From the NCBI RefSeq assembly GCF_021648855.1, contig NZ_JAKJHX010000175.1:1-7268 (forward strand): 7,268 nucleotides of DNA. The letters are read 5' to 3'. Position 1 is the stretch's first letter; every line of letters begins with the position of its first letter. The notes under the pieces were generated by a model. The model saw only the letters and a program-made list of their open reading frames with translations, was not told where the DNA came from and searched no databases. Made by a program: the position numbers and the translations under genes. The DNA is from Tychonema litorale BBK16 (GTDB taxonomy: Bacteria > Cyanobacteriota > Cyanobacteriia > Cyanobacteriales > Microcoleaceae). Below, piece after piece: positions 1-6,056 of the stretch.

Positions 1-63
1 ATTAGTCATTAGTCATTAGTCATTAGTCATTAGTCATTAGTCATTAGTTATTAGTCAATAGTC
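1..63. repeat. ATTAGTC heptanucleotide tandem repeat
   Basis: Nine consecutive 7-bp units are visible. Units 1-6 (1-42) are perfect ATTAGTC, unit 7 (43-49) is ATTAGTT, unit 8 (50-56) is perfect and unit 9 (57-63) is AATAGTC. The tract begins at the window edge, so its true length is unknown. The last unit ends 13 bp before the urtE start codon. Because the period is 7 and each unit contains TAG, the tract puts stop codons in all three forward frames, so no upstream gene can read through into urtE. Short heptanucleotide tandem repeats of this kind are well known in intergenic DNA of filamentous cyanobacteria. Decay of the units towards urtE suggests that copy number changes at the other side. 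Confidence 0.95.
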
Positions 64-76
64 AACGGTTAACAAT

Positions 77-775
77 ATGCTAGAAGTCTCTAATTTGAAT
101 GTTTACTACGGCGAAAGTCATATCCTCCGCGATGTGGATTTAAGCGTGAATGCGGGACAAATGGTTTGCTTAATCGGCCGCAATGGTGTCGGGAAAACTA
201 CTATGCTGAAGACTCTCATGGGTTTGCTGCAACCCCGCAGTGGTATGATTAATTTTGGCGGACAATCTATTGTTTCTAAGTTGACTCACCAGCGGGCAAA
301 AATGGGAATTGGTTATGTTCCTCAAGGACGGGAAATTATTCCCCGCTTGACTGTGAAAGAAAATCTATTGTTAGGTTTAGAAGCGAAACCAACTAGAACA
401 AAAAATCCTCAAATTCCTGATGAAATATTTGATTTATTTCCGGTTTTGAAAACTATGTTGACTCGTTTAGGTGGTGATTTGAGCGGTGGACAACAGCAAC
501 AGTTAGCGATTGCTAGAGCTTTGATGGGAGAACCGCAGTTGTTGGTTTTGGATGAACCGACAGAAGGCATTCAACCATCAATTATTTTGGATATAGAAGC
601 TGCTGTGCGTCGGGTGATTGCGACTAGGGGAATTTCGGTTTTGTTGGTGGAACAGCATTTGCATTTTGTGCGGCAAGCTGATTGGTATTATGCTATGCAA
701 AAGGGTGGGATTGTGGCATCGGGAAATACTAGCGAACTTAGTAATGAGGTAGTTCAAAGGTTTTTGGCTGTTTGA
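77..775 (+). CDS. urtE: Urea ABC transporter ATP-binding protein UrtE
   Basis: This is one of the two cytoplasmic ATPases that drive the high-affinity urea importer UrtABCDE. It belongs to the LivF branch of the branched-chain amino acid/urea ABC transporters. Visible motifs are Walker A GRNGVGKTT (34-42), Q-loop Gln83 in YVPQGREI, signature LSGGQ (135-139) and Walker B LLVLDE (155-160). The switch region reads LLVEQH, with Gln in the canonical His position as in LivF proteins and a His one residue later. The N-terminus LNVYYGESHILRDVDL and the 232-residue length fit UrtE closely. The start codon is the first ATG after the heptamer tract, and no clear Shine-Dalgarno sequence precedes it. urtD and the rest of the operon are expected upstream, outside the window. 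In cyanobacteria urt genes are usually under NtcA nitrogen control, but no such site is visible here. A LivF paralogue is the main alternative. Confidence 0.9.
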   Translation: MLEVSNLNVYYGESHILRDVDLSVNAGQMVCLIGRNGVGKTTMLKTLMGLLQPRSGMINFGGQSIVSKLTHQRAKMGIGYVPQGREIIPRLTVKENLLLGLEAKPTRTKNPQIPDEIFDLFPVLKTMLTRLGGDLSGGQQQQLAIARALMGEPQLLVLDEPTEGIQPSIILDIEAAVRRVIATRGISVLLVEQHLHFVRQADWYYAMQKGGIVASGNTSELSNEVVQRFLAV

Positions 776-804
776 ACTTTAGATTGGGATTTTGTTATCT
801 CCTT

Positions 805-875
805 TATGATTCGGCGGTTATGATTCGGCGGTTGAAACCGCTTCTACACAAACCAAGTCCACCTCCGTGGACTAA
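805..875. repeat. Dispersed cyanobacterial repeat with two hairpins
   Basis: This short element lies between the convergent genes urtE and the pentapeptide-repeat gene. It starts with an exact 14-bp tandem duplication (805-818 and 819-832, unit TATGATTCGGCGGT). The second copy runs into hairpin 1, GCGGT-TGAA-ACCGC (828-841). After the linker TTCTACACAAACC comes hairpin 2, AGTCCAC-CTCC-GTGGACT (856-873), a perfect 7-bp stem with a 4-nt loop. From memory, the combination GCGGTTGAAACCGC ... ACACAAAC ... AGTCC-GGACT is a recurrent intergenic repeat of Oscillatoriales and Nostocales genomes. It sits where transcripts from both sides should end and could act as a weak bidirectional terminator or mRNA 3' stabiliser. 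Neither side has a convincing T-run, so I do not call it an intrinsic terminator. Confidence 0.75.
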
Positions 876-891
876 TTCTCAAATGTTAAAT

Positions 892-1416
892 CTACTGACA
901 GCCCAAACTTTCTCGTGTAGAAACTCCCGTCACAGAATTGACACCATCTGCTTTTTCGCACAGGAGAGTGACTTGATAAGCGTCGATAATTGCATCGGTA
1001 AAATCAGCACCGGAAATTGCAGCATCAAAGAAGCGAGTTCGTGTCAAAATGGCTTCTGTAAAGTTAGCATTGGTTAAGTTAGCGCCGTCTAATGTTACTC
1101 TATCTACCAAAGCACCAGAGAGGTTTGCGCCGGATAAATTGGCTTTTAGCAAAACTCCTTTGGTTAAGATGGCGTTGGTTAAATCAGCACCTTGAAAATT
1201 TGTATTTCGCATTTCAGAGGCGACAAATGTTCCGCCTGCTAGGTCGGTGTTGGAAAAATCGCGATCGGACAAATTGATGTTAGTGTAGTTAATATTGGTT
1301 TTTGGCAACGCAAATGCCGGGGTTGCACTCAGCATTACCCACCCAAAGGCTAAGACTAAACTTAAAATTAGGTTGAGAAAAATTCGGGATATATTTTTCA
1401 CAGATATTTTGTTCAT
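892..1416 (-). CDS. Secreted pentapeptide-repeat protein, thylakoid-lumen type
   Basis: The 174-residue protein starts with a Sec signal peptide: basic residues at 3-11, a hydrophobic core at about 12-31, and ATPAFA followed by Leu37, so cleavage is likely after Ala36. Residues about 41-145 are pentapeptide repeats of the A(D/N)Lxx kind (for example [10 protein letters not shown] and [11 protein letters not shown]), which fold as a right-handed beta-helix. The C-terminal tail has Cys153 and Cys173 within the pattern LLCEKADG...TRESLGC. This resembles the tail of plant lumenal pentapeptide proteins such as TL15 and TL17, and the two Cys could form a disulfide. The mature protein should sit in the thylakoid lumen or periplasm. 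Its biochemical role is not known. It starts 24 bp after the LCP gene ends and is probably the last gene of that minus-strand operon. Confidence 0.85.
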   Translation of the reverse strand: MNKISVKNISRIFLNLILSLVLAFGWVMLSATPAFALPKTNINYTNINLSDRDFSNTDLAGGTFVASEMRNTNFQGADLTNAILTKGVLLKANLSGANLSGALVDRVTLDGANLTNANFTEAILTRTRFFDAAISGADFTDAIIDAYQVTLLCEKADGVNSVTGVSTRESLGCQ

Positions 1417-1440
1417 GATAATTGGGCTTTGTGTATAATT

Positions 1441-2481
1441 TTATCGCCCTTGGGTGAAATCTGATGCGCCTTGTTTGAAATATTGTGTCATAATGCGATC
1501 GCGCTTAGTCTTATCTAAAATCCAATAACTCCTCAAATCCCCTTCCGCTGAACTAGAACGTCCAGGTAACATCACGATTTTAAAACTATCTGGCTCTAAT
1601 TGTACACCAAAAGTTGCTAAGGCTAATATTTCCTCAAAATTTAGATTAGTATCTACATATTTTTGCATCACTCGCATAATTTCCGGTAGCCGCACTACTA
1701 CTGATGGACTTCCGAGGCGATTGCGAATAGCTTGAATTAAAGATTGCTGGCGCGTCATGCGGCCGATATCTCCTAAACCGTCATTGCGAAATCGAGCAAA
1801 TTGCTCTGCTTGTTCTCCGTTGAGAGTTTGCGAACCTTTTGCTAAGTTGATTTTTAATTTTTGAGAATTATCTTGATAGGACATGGTGCGAGGTACAAAC
1901 ACTTCCACTCCGCCCAACAAATCCACTAATTCTCGCAACGCACCGGTGTTGACTCGCACGTATCGATCGATTGTGATATTGTTCAGTAAACCACTAACTA
2001 ATCGCAATGCCAAAGCTGAACCTCCTTTGGCATTAGCTTCACCAATTTTCCTAAAGTTAATCCCCGGAGATTCGATTTTTGTATCTCGTGGAATTGACAC
2101 CAAGTTAATCAATTTATCTCTAGGATCTACGTGCAATAAGAGTATTGTATCACTGCGGCCGTTAAAAGTTTTAGGGGAATTTGCCGCAGCTTTGGGCACG
2201 CGGTCAACTCCCATGATTAAGATATTAACTGGCCGTGATATTCGGTAGGCTGAGGTAACTGACGAAATCTGGTTAAGTCCAGTAGCATCTAAGACTGTAC
2301 TAATAATTTGCGGTTCTACGGGGGCTAATAGCGCGGTAATTGCCCCGATCGCAGTGAAAATGACTCCGAGGATAAAAAACAACCATAGCCCTAACATATA
2401 CAGGATTTTTTGGGGCTTTTGTCTAGATTCGCGATCGGAGGATTTGAAAAAGTTTATTTTAAAGATTGACAAGTTTTTCAT
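1441..2481 (-). CDS. LytR-CpsA-Psr (LCP) family glycopolymer transferase
   Basis: LCP proteins move lipid-linked glycopolymers onto the cell wall. They are anchored in the plasma membrane with the catalytic domain outside. This 346-residue protein has a basic cytoplasmic N-terminus, one transmembrane helix at about 28-52, and then an LCP domain. Landmarks are ILIMGVD (Asp93), GRSDT (Arg109, Asp111), IPRDT (130-134), the KIGEANAKGG segment (145-154), DLLGGVEV (187-194) and ARFRNDGLGDIGRMTRQQ (229-246), which carries the conserved Arg residues that bind the polyprenyl pyrophosphate. All the acidic and Arg positions expected for an active enzyme are present. The start ATG lies 15 bp after the stop of the DUF6717-like gene, so co-transcription is likely. 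The exact polymer cannot be told from sequence; a cyanobacterial wall or sheath polysaccharide is the likely substrate. Confidence 0.9.
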   Translation of the reverse strand: MKNLSIFKINFFKSSDRESRQKPQKILYMLGLWLFFILGVIFTAIGAITALLAPVEPQIISTVLDATGLNQISSVTSAYRISRPVNILIMGVDRVPKAAANSPKTFNGRSDTILLLHVDPRDKLINLVSIPRDTKIESPGINFRKIGEANAKGGSALALRLVSGLLNNITIDRYVRVNTGALRELVDLLGGVEVFVPRTMSYQDNSQKLKINLAKGSQTLNGEQAEQFARFRNDGLGDIGRMTRQQSLIQAIRNRLGSPSVVVRLPEIMRVMQKYVDTNLNFEEILALATFGVQLEPDSFKIVMLPGRSSSAEGDLRSYWILDKTKRDRIMTQYFKQGASDFTQGR

Positions 2482-2496
2482 AGACTTGTTATTTGA

Positions 2497-2844
2497 TTAT
2501 GTCATTTTTTCGGCTTTACAGTAGAATGTGGGCGGTGCTTGGGTAAAATATTTGAACAAAGCTGGACAAAGCCAGCCTTCCATATTTTTCGATTCCCACC
2601 GATACCAGTTGCCGCCGTATTCTTCTCTTAATAACAACATTTCTGCTTGATATCCGGGAAAAGGTGTTGCTGAAAATAACAGTCGAAAACCTGTTTCGGC
2701 ATTGGGAATGTCTGCTACAAGCACGTTAATCATTTCAGGTACGCCCTGAACAAATGGTTCCCGCACAAGTCCGACTTTCTCGTCGTCAAAAACCCAGGTG
2801 TACTGTTCTCGATAGGGGAATATTACCATTATGGCGTTGGACAT
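2497..2844 (-). CDS. Small conserved protein, DUF6717-like
   Basis: This 115-residue soluble protein has no signal peptide or membrane segment. It shows the pattern VIFPYREQYTWVFDDEKVGL, REPFVQGVPEMI, VADIPNAETGFRLLFSATPF, PGYQAEM, EYGGNWYR and GWLCPALFKYF. I recognise these as hallmarks of the family now called DUF6717, common in cyanobacteria and other bacteria and of unknown function. The family name is from memory and needs a profile search. The ATG at 2844 is preceded by AAGGA at 10 nt, which supports it over the internal Met6. It is the first gene of a minus-strand group with the LCP transferase (15 bp downstream) and the pentapeptide protein. This context hints at envelope work but does not prove it. 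The protein is rich in aromatic residues and has two Cys (Cys92 and one near the C-terminus) that do not form a CxxC pair. Confidence 0.75.
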   Translation of the reverse strand: MSNAIMVIFPYREQYTWVFDDEKVGLVREPFVQGVPEMINVLVADIPNAETGFRLLFSATPFPGYQAEMLLLREEYGGNWYRWESKNMEGWLCPALFKYFTQAPPTFYCKAEKMT

Positions 2845-2854
2845 GGGATTTAGT

Positions 2855-2859
2855 TCCTT
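2855..2859 (-). promoter_or_regulatory. Shine-Dalgarno site of the DUF6717-like gene
   Basis: The minus strand reads AAGGA 10 nt before the ATG at 2844. It is one of only two clear Shine-Dalgarno sequences in the window, and it favours this ATG over the in-frame Met six codons in. Confidence 0.55.
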
Positions 2860-2912
2860 TAAACTTTTGAGTTTGTTTTTGCTAAAGGCTAAGGCTAGGA
2901 TTCATACATTCT

Positions 2913-2941
2913 ATTATCCAGCCTGCTATAATAATTGTGAA
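2913..2941 (-). promoter_or_regulatory. Candidate promoter for the DUF6717-LCP-pentapeptide group
   Basis: On the minus strand TTCACA (2936-2941) is followed after 17 bp by GATAAT (2913-2918). This is a plausible sigma-70-type -35/-10 pair about 70 bp before the DUF6717 start. It overlaps an imperfect hairpin (2892-2924; stems AGGCT/AGCCT and GGAT/ATCC, with A2897 bulged) that would lie in or next to the 5' leader. An alternative pairing, TTGAGT-17-ATTATA, exists a few bases upstream. Confidence 0.35.
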
Positions 2942-3045
2942 ATCCTCACACTCAAGGGGAAGAATTTTAGTTAAAGAGTGTTAATTTTAAATGTGGGATC
3001 GCCTCAATTTATGAAGATGTCATAGGGCTTGGTTGATCTTAATGG

Positions 3046-3231
3046 CTATTTTTTCTTGCTAGCTTTCCAAGTGCCACCGTAGGCGTAAAAAGGATTATTT
3101 TTACTTAGAGATTCCCAACAGTTAAGACATAGAAAAAACCACAGCCCCGATTCATCATACCGGACACGGTAGAGAATCAGGGCTGGTTGGGAACAACGAT
3201 CGCAATTTTTAATCCTAATTGCTCTAGCCAT
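3046..3231 (-). CDS. Small double-CxxC (zinc-ribbon-like) protein
   Basis: This 61-residue basic protein has Cys10-x2-Cys13 and Cys35-x2-Cys38, a four-Cys arrangement typical of a structural zinc ribbon. Between the pairs lies YRVRYDESGLWFFLC, and after them the segment NNPFYAYGGTWKASKKK. From memory, similar proteins (CDRC...YDESG.W.F.C..CW...NPFY.YGGTWK) are conserved in cyanobacteria without a known function. The start ATG is 6 bp after the stop of the PIN/TRAM gene, with no room for a separate promoter, so it is almost certainly translated from the same mRNA. An RNA- or ribosome-related role is possible, given the basic charge and the RNA-linked neighbour, but this is inference. The short length is natural for the family and there is no sign of truncation. 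Confidence 0.8.
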   Translation of the reverse strand: MARAIRIKNCDRCSQPALILYRVRYDESGLWFFLCLNCWESLSKNNPFYAYGGTWKASKKK

Positions 3232-3237
3232 GTTACT

Positions 3238-4320
3238 TTAAGCAATGAGGGACTCTTGAGGGCGGGCAAAAATCATTCTACCTGCGGTTGTTTGCAGGGC
3301 GCTGGTAACAACAACTCTGGCTTCAGCACCAACGTAACTACTGCCGGCTTCGACGACAACCATTGTGCCATCATCCAAGTAGCCAATGCCTTGAGATGGT
3401 TCTTTGCCTTCTTTGCGGATTTTGAGATCGATAGTATCTCCTGGTAGATAAGTCGGACGCACTGCATGAGTTAAATCGTTAATATTTAAAACAGGCAGCT
3501 TTTGGACGGTAGCTACTTTCGACAGGTTGTAATCGTTGGTCAACAAAATGCCATCAATCTCTAAAGCAAATCGGACTAATTTGGCATCGACTGTCGCAAT
3601 CTCTTCGTAGTCAGCAGAGTGGATTTGAATTCGTTCTGGATAGGCTTCTTTGATGCGGTTGAGAATATCTAAGCCGCGTCTACCTCGTACTCGTTTTTGG
3701 TCGTTGGCGGAATCAGCTATTAGTTGCAATTCTTGCAGAACGAATTGGGGGATGATGATTTGACCTTCTAGAAAACCAGTTTCTAGTAAGTTTTCAATTC
3801 GGCCGTCAATAATACAGCTTGTATCGACAACTTTGGCACTGGCTGGCTTGAAAGTACCCTCGGCCATTAACACTGTTGGGTCTAAACTTTTGGGGTTAAT
3901 CAGTCGCAGAAAAGCGCGGCCGTGGGTATCGGTCAAGGTGACTCCTGTAAACCCAAACATGACGCTACCTAAGACTGCAACTAAAGGTTTGATGAAGCCA
4001 AATTCGCGGGGAATTGGTAGTAGAAAAAGTGGTGCTAACATTAAGTTAGCTACTAGCAGTCCGATGATTAAGCCGATCGCGCGTGTTAGCAGCATTTCCA
4101 CCGGCATATCGCGGAATTGCCTTTCTACTCGTCGGTAGGTGGTTTGAGCGACTAATCCGAACACGAAGCCGATTAATGCCCCAAATGCTCCTAGTACGGA
4201 ACTTAAACCTTGTATATTTGTAACTTGTTCCAGCAGGTTAGTGGGTAAGAGCTCGACTCCGTAAAAGCCGATGCCTCCGCCTGCGATTATGAATGAGATA
4301 ATTATGATTGCGTCTAGCAT
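3238..4320 (-). CDS. PIN/TRAM domain membrane protein (YacL-like)
   Basis: The 360-residue protein has an N-terminal membrane part with hydrophobic stretches at about 4-25, 40-58, 81-102 and 110-129. A PIN nuclease-like domain follows at about 163-280, and a TRAM domain at about 294-355. The PIN acidic residues are present: Asp166 (VVDTSCIIDGR), Glu197 (VLQELQ), Asp245 (TVDAKLV) and Asp263 (LLTNDYNL), so a metal-dependent RNase fold with an intact active site is expected. TRAM domains bind RNA. The family includes Bacillus YacL and cyanobacterial proteins often labelled PilT-like, which are unrelated to the pilus ATPase. The protein would lie at the cytoplasmic face of the membrane. No clear Shine-Dalgarno sequence precedes the ATG. 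It heads a two-gene unit with the small double-CxxC gene. The substrate is unknown. Confidence 0.88.
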   Translation of the reverse strand: MLDAIIIISFIIAGGGIGFYGVELLPTNLLEQVTNIQGLSSVLGAFGALIGFVFGLVAQTTYRRVERQFRDMPVEMLLTRAIGLIIGLLVANLMLAPLFLLPIPREFGFIKPLVAVLGSVMFGFTGVTLTDTHGRAFLRLINPKSLDPTVLMAEGTFKPASAKVVDTSCIIDGRIENLLETGFLEGQIIIPQFVLQELQLIADSANDQKRVRGRRGLDILNRIKEAYPERIQIHSADYEEIATVDAKLVRFALEIDGILLTNDYNLSKVATVQKLPVLNINDLTHAVRPTYLPGDTIDLKIRKEGKEPSQGIGYLDDGTMVVVEAGSSYVGAEARVVVTSALQTTAGRMIFARPQESLIA

Positions 4321-4346
4321 AGTTCTAGGTTAATGAATTTACCCTC

Positions 4347-4352
4347 ATTATA
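4347..4352 (-). promoter_or_regulatory. Candidate -10 element of the PIN/TRAM gene
   Basis: The minus strand reads TATAAT, a consensus -10, 27 bases from the start codon. Transcription would begin near 4340 and leave a leader of about 20 nt. No good -35 lies 16-18 bp upstream, so this may need an activator or may be fortuitous in AT-rich DNA. Confidence 0.35.
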
Positions 4353-4446
4353 TCTTCCAAGTGGTGATAGTTGTTTCCTATTTACGGACGGATATCGCTA
4401 TATATACTGATAAATTTTCATAAACTTATTTGACACGCTTATCAGT

Positions 4447-4503
4447 TTTGGTATGTGCGATCACCCTGCGCGCCATAACTCGCGCGGGATCGCATCAACC
4501 AAA
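4447..4503. repeat. 57-bp imperfect palindrome with HIP1-like stem
   Basis: Three nested stems are exact. The outer stem is TTTGGT (4447-4452) with ACCAAA (4498-4503). The middle stem is TGCGATC (4456-4462) with GATCGCA (4488-4494). The inner stem is GCGCG (4468-4472) with CGCGC (4481-4485), closing an 8-nt loop CCATAACT. They are separated by a 3x3 internal loop and an asymmetric ACCCT/GG loop. In all, 18 base pairs form over 57 nt, in DNA whose flanks are AT-rich. It could be a dispersed palindromic element, a structured RNA or a protein site. I cannot assign a function. Confidence 0.65.
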
Positions 4504-4592
4504 TTGCTCCAAAGGGCTGCTAGGCGGTCTATTCGGGAATTACTGCTACTCAAAATTGTTTGTGGTCAAATCGAAATAGGCGATCGACCCCA

Positions 4593-4623
4593 TTGTGATT
4601 TGGTTAACAAACTGTCATATAAT
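4593..4623 (+). promoter_or_regulatory. Candidate hemW promoter
   Basis: A perfect TATAAT lies at 4618-4623. The best -35 is TTGTGA (4593-4598) at a long 19-bp spacing, which suggests regulated or weak core activity. Transcription would begin near 4630, giving a leader of about 110 nt to the preferred hemW start. Confidence 0.4.
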
Positions 4624-4645
4624 ACATAATTATTAATGATAGTTT
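4609..4645. promoter_or_regulatory. 37-bp dyad over the hemW -10 element
   Basis: The arms AAACTGTCAT (4609-4618) and ATGATAGTTT (4636-4645) are inverted copies with one mismatch. After a single bulged A4619 the symmetry goes on with TAATA (4620-4624) against TATTA (4631-4635), leaving a 6-nt centre CATAAT. That gives 14 of 15 paired positions. The dyad covers the candidate -10 TATAAT and start point, a position typical of a repressor operator. In a transcript from the promoter only its right half would be present, so a DNA role is more likely than an RNA one. The regulator is unknown. Confidence 0.45.
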
Positions 4646-4731
4646 AATTAAAACTTTAGATTTGAAATAACAAATTTTAGCTGATATCTAATGAAATATA
4701 CCACAGATTATTTAACATTTGAATCGGAGAC

Positions 4732-4736
4732 AGGGG
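4732..4736 (+). promoter_or_regulatory. Ribosome binding site deciding the hemW start
   Basis: AGGGG ends 5 nt before the ATG at 4742, with GGAG (4726-4729) slightly further upstream. The in-frame ATG at 4691 has no such sequence, so 4742 is the better start. Confidence 0.5.
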
Positions 4737-4741
4737 CAAAA

Positions 4742-6043
4742 ATGACAAATTCTGGTATTCCCAGTTCAGCTTACCTGCATATACCGTTTTGTCGTCGCCG
4801 TTGTTATTACTGCGATTTTCCAGTTTTCGTGGTGGGCGATCGCAAAAATGGCGATAACTCAGGCACAATTATCCAATATGTAGACGTACTGTGTCAGGAA
4901 ATTCGGGAAACACCAAATTTAGGTCAATCCCTGAAGACAGTTTTTTTTGGTGGCGGCACACCTTCCCTGCTTTCAGTCAGTCAGTTGAGCACTATTTTAG
5001 AAACTCTCGACAGCAAATTTGGCATTGCTGCTGAGGCGGAAATTTCGATAGAAATAGACCCCGGTACGTTTACTTTAGAACAGTTGCAGGGATATGTGAA
5101 GGCAGGAGTCAATCGAGTTAGTTTGGGTTCCCAAGCTTTTCAGGATGAATTGTTGCAAGCTTGTGGGCGATCGCACTCTGTAGCTGATATTTTTGAATCC
5201 GTCGAAATAGTGCGATCGGCTGGTATTCTCAATTTCAGTTTAGACCTAATTTCAGGACTGCCACACCAAACTTTATCACAATGGCAAGCTTCCCTAGAAT
5301 CGGCGGTAAAAATTTCCCCAACTCACCTATCGAGTTATGACTTAGTTGTTGAACCTGTAACTGCTTTCGGCCGCTACTTTCAAGCAGGCGAACAACCCTT
5401 GCCCGCAGATGAAACCGCTGCTCAAATGTACCGTTTAGCACAACAAATCCTGACGGGTTCTGGATACGAACATTACGAGATTTCCAATTATGCTCTACCC
5501 GGTTATCAGTGTCGCCACAACTGCGTTTATTGGGAAAATCGCGCTTATTATGGTTTCGGAATGGGGGCGGCGAGTTACGTGGAAGGAGTGCGGTTGACAA
5601 GACCTCGCAAAACTCAGGAATATTATCAATGGGTGCGATCAATTTATCCCATCAATTCCCAGCCAGATGCTGACTCGAAAATAATTAAGCAAGATTTTCC
5701 AATGTCAGAAAATGAAGTTTTGTTAGAAACCCTAATGCTGGGTTTACGTTTAGCAAAAGGTCTGAGTTTGTCAGTGTTAGCTGATAAGTTCGGTCAAAGA
5801 ACGGTTGATAAGATTTTGCAGTGTCTGCAACCCTATTGGCGACAAGGGTGGGTGCAAGTTGTGGATGCCGATAGTGCGATTCCCTACGAGATAACTTCAC
5901 TTCACGCAATTTTAGATGAAGGTGATGGGCTGCCGCTGTCGGGGAATTTGAGGTTGAGCGATCCAGAAGGTTTTTTATTTTCTAATACTATATTGGCAAC
6001 TTTATTTAACAAATTAGAGGACAGTATAGCGTCGATCAAATAA
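4742..6043 (+). CDS. hemW: Radical SAM heme chaperone HemW
   Basis: HemW is a radical-SAM protein that binds heme and delivers it to target proteins; it is often misannotated as coproporphyrinogen III oxidase HemN. From the preferred start the protein has 433 residues. The cluster motif is HIPFCRRRCYYCDF with Cys17, Cys21 and Cys24. It has the CX3CX2C pattern followed by Asp-Phe and lacks the fourth Cys (CX2CXC) seen in true HemN, hence the HemW call. SAM-binding GGGTPS lies at 70-75, ISIEIDPGT and RVSLGSQAF follow, and a C-terminal HemN_C winged-helix region runs from about 324, including LRLSDPEGFLFSN near the end. The ATG at 4691 would add 17 non-conserved residues, but only 4742 has an AGGGG site. 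Two HIP1 octamers lie inside the gene. It is transcribed alone, from a promoter covered by a dyad, and ends at a strong hairpin. Confidence 0.88.
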   Translation: MTNSGIPSSAYLHIPFCRRRCYYCDFPVFVVGDRKNGDNSGTIIQYVDVLCQEIRETPNLGQSLKTVFFGGGTPSLLSVSQLSTILETLDSKFGIAAEAEISIEIDPGTFTLEQLQGYVKAGVNRVSLGSQAFQDELLQACGRSHSVADIFESVEIVRSAGILNFSLDLISGLPHQTLSQWQASLESAVKISPTHLSSYDLVVEPVTAFGRYFQAGEQPLPADETAAQMYRLAQQILTGSGYEHYEISNYALPGYQCRHNCVYWENRAYYGFGMGAASYVEGVRLTRPRKTQEYYQWVRSIYPINSQPDADSKIIKQDFPMSENEVLLETLMLGLRLAKGLSLSVLADKFGQRTVDKILQCLQPYWRQGWVQVVDADSAIPYEITSLHAILDEGDGLPLSGNLRLSDPEGFLFSNTILATLFNKLEDSIASIK

Positions 6044-6056
6044 ATTCCTCCTGTAC

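Larger units (their letters stand above)
4321..4741. other. Divergent regulatory region between PIN/TRAM gene and hemW
   Basis: This stretch of about 420 bp has no supported gene. It holds, from left to right: a -10-like element for the PIN/TRAM gene, a 57-bp imperfect palindrome (4447-4503), and an AT-rich dyad on a likely hemW promoter (4609-4645). Between the palindromes (4504-4592) I see only a partial HIP1 (GCGATCGA, 4580-4587) and no reading frame worth naming. The upstream ATG at 4691 is in frame with hemW but lacks a ribosome binding site. Confidence 0.7.

Noticed and set aside
1..63. Repeat tract as a possible CRISPR array
   Set aside because: Units are 7 bp and directly adjacent, with no spacers; it is a simple tandem repeat.
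772..1077. Plus-strand reading frame after urtE
   Set aside because: It crosses the dispersed repeat and then lies antisense to the pentapeptide gene; its product has no recognisable domain and low-complexity features of a shadow frame.
1883..2248. Plus-strand frame of 121 codons inside the LCP gene
   Set aside because: Fully antisense to a well-supported LCP domain, with no start signal and no family resemblance.
2941..2953. Yfr1-like small RNA motif (TCCTCACAC)
   Set aside because: It differs from the ACTCCTCACAC core by one base, and the GC-rich terminator hairpin that should directly follow is absent.
2948..2981. Inverted repeat ACACTC / GAGTGT as a terminator or operator
   Set aside because: Only 6 bp with a 22-nt spacer in AT-rich DNA; expected by chance at this length.
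5235..5642. Minus-strand frame of 135 codons inside hemW
   Set aside because: Antisense shadow of the conserved radical-SAM gene; no domain and no upstream signals.
4742..6043. Annotation as coproporphyrinogen III dehydrogenase HemN
   Set aside because: The motif is CX3CX2C followed by Asp-Phe and lacks the extra Cys of true HemN, which points to the heme chaperone HemW.
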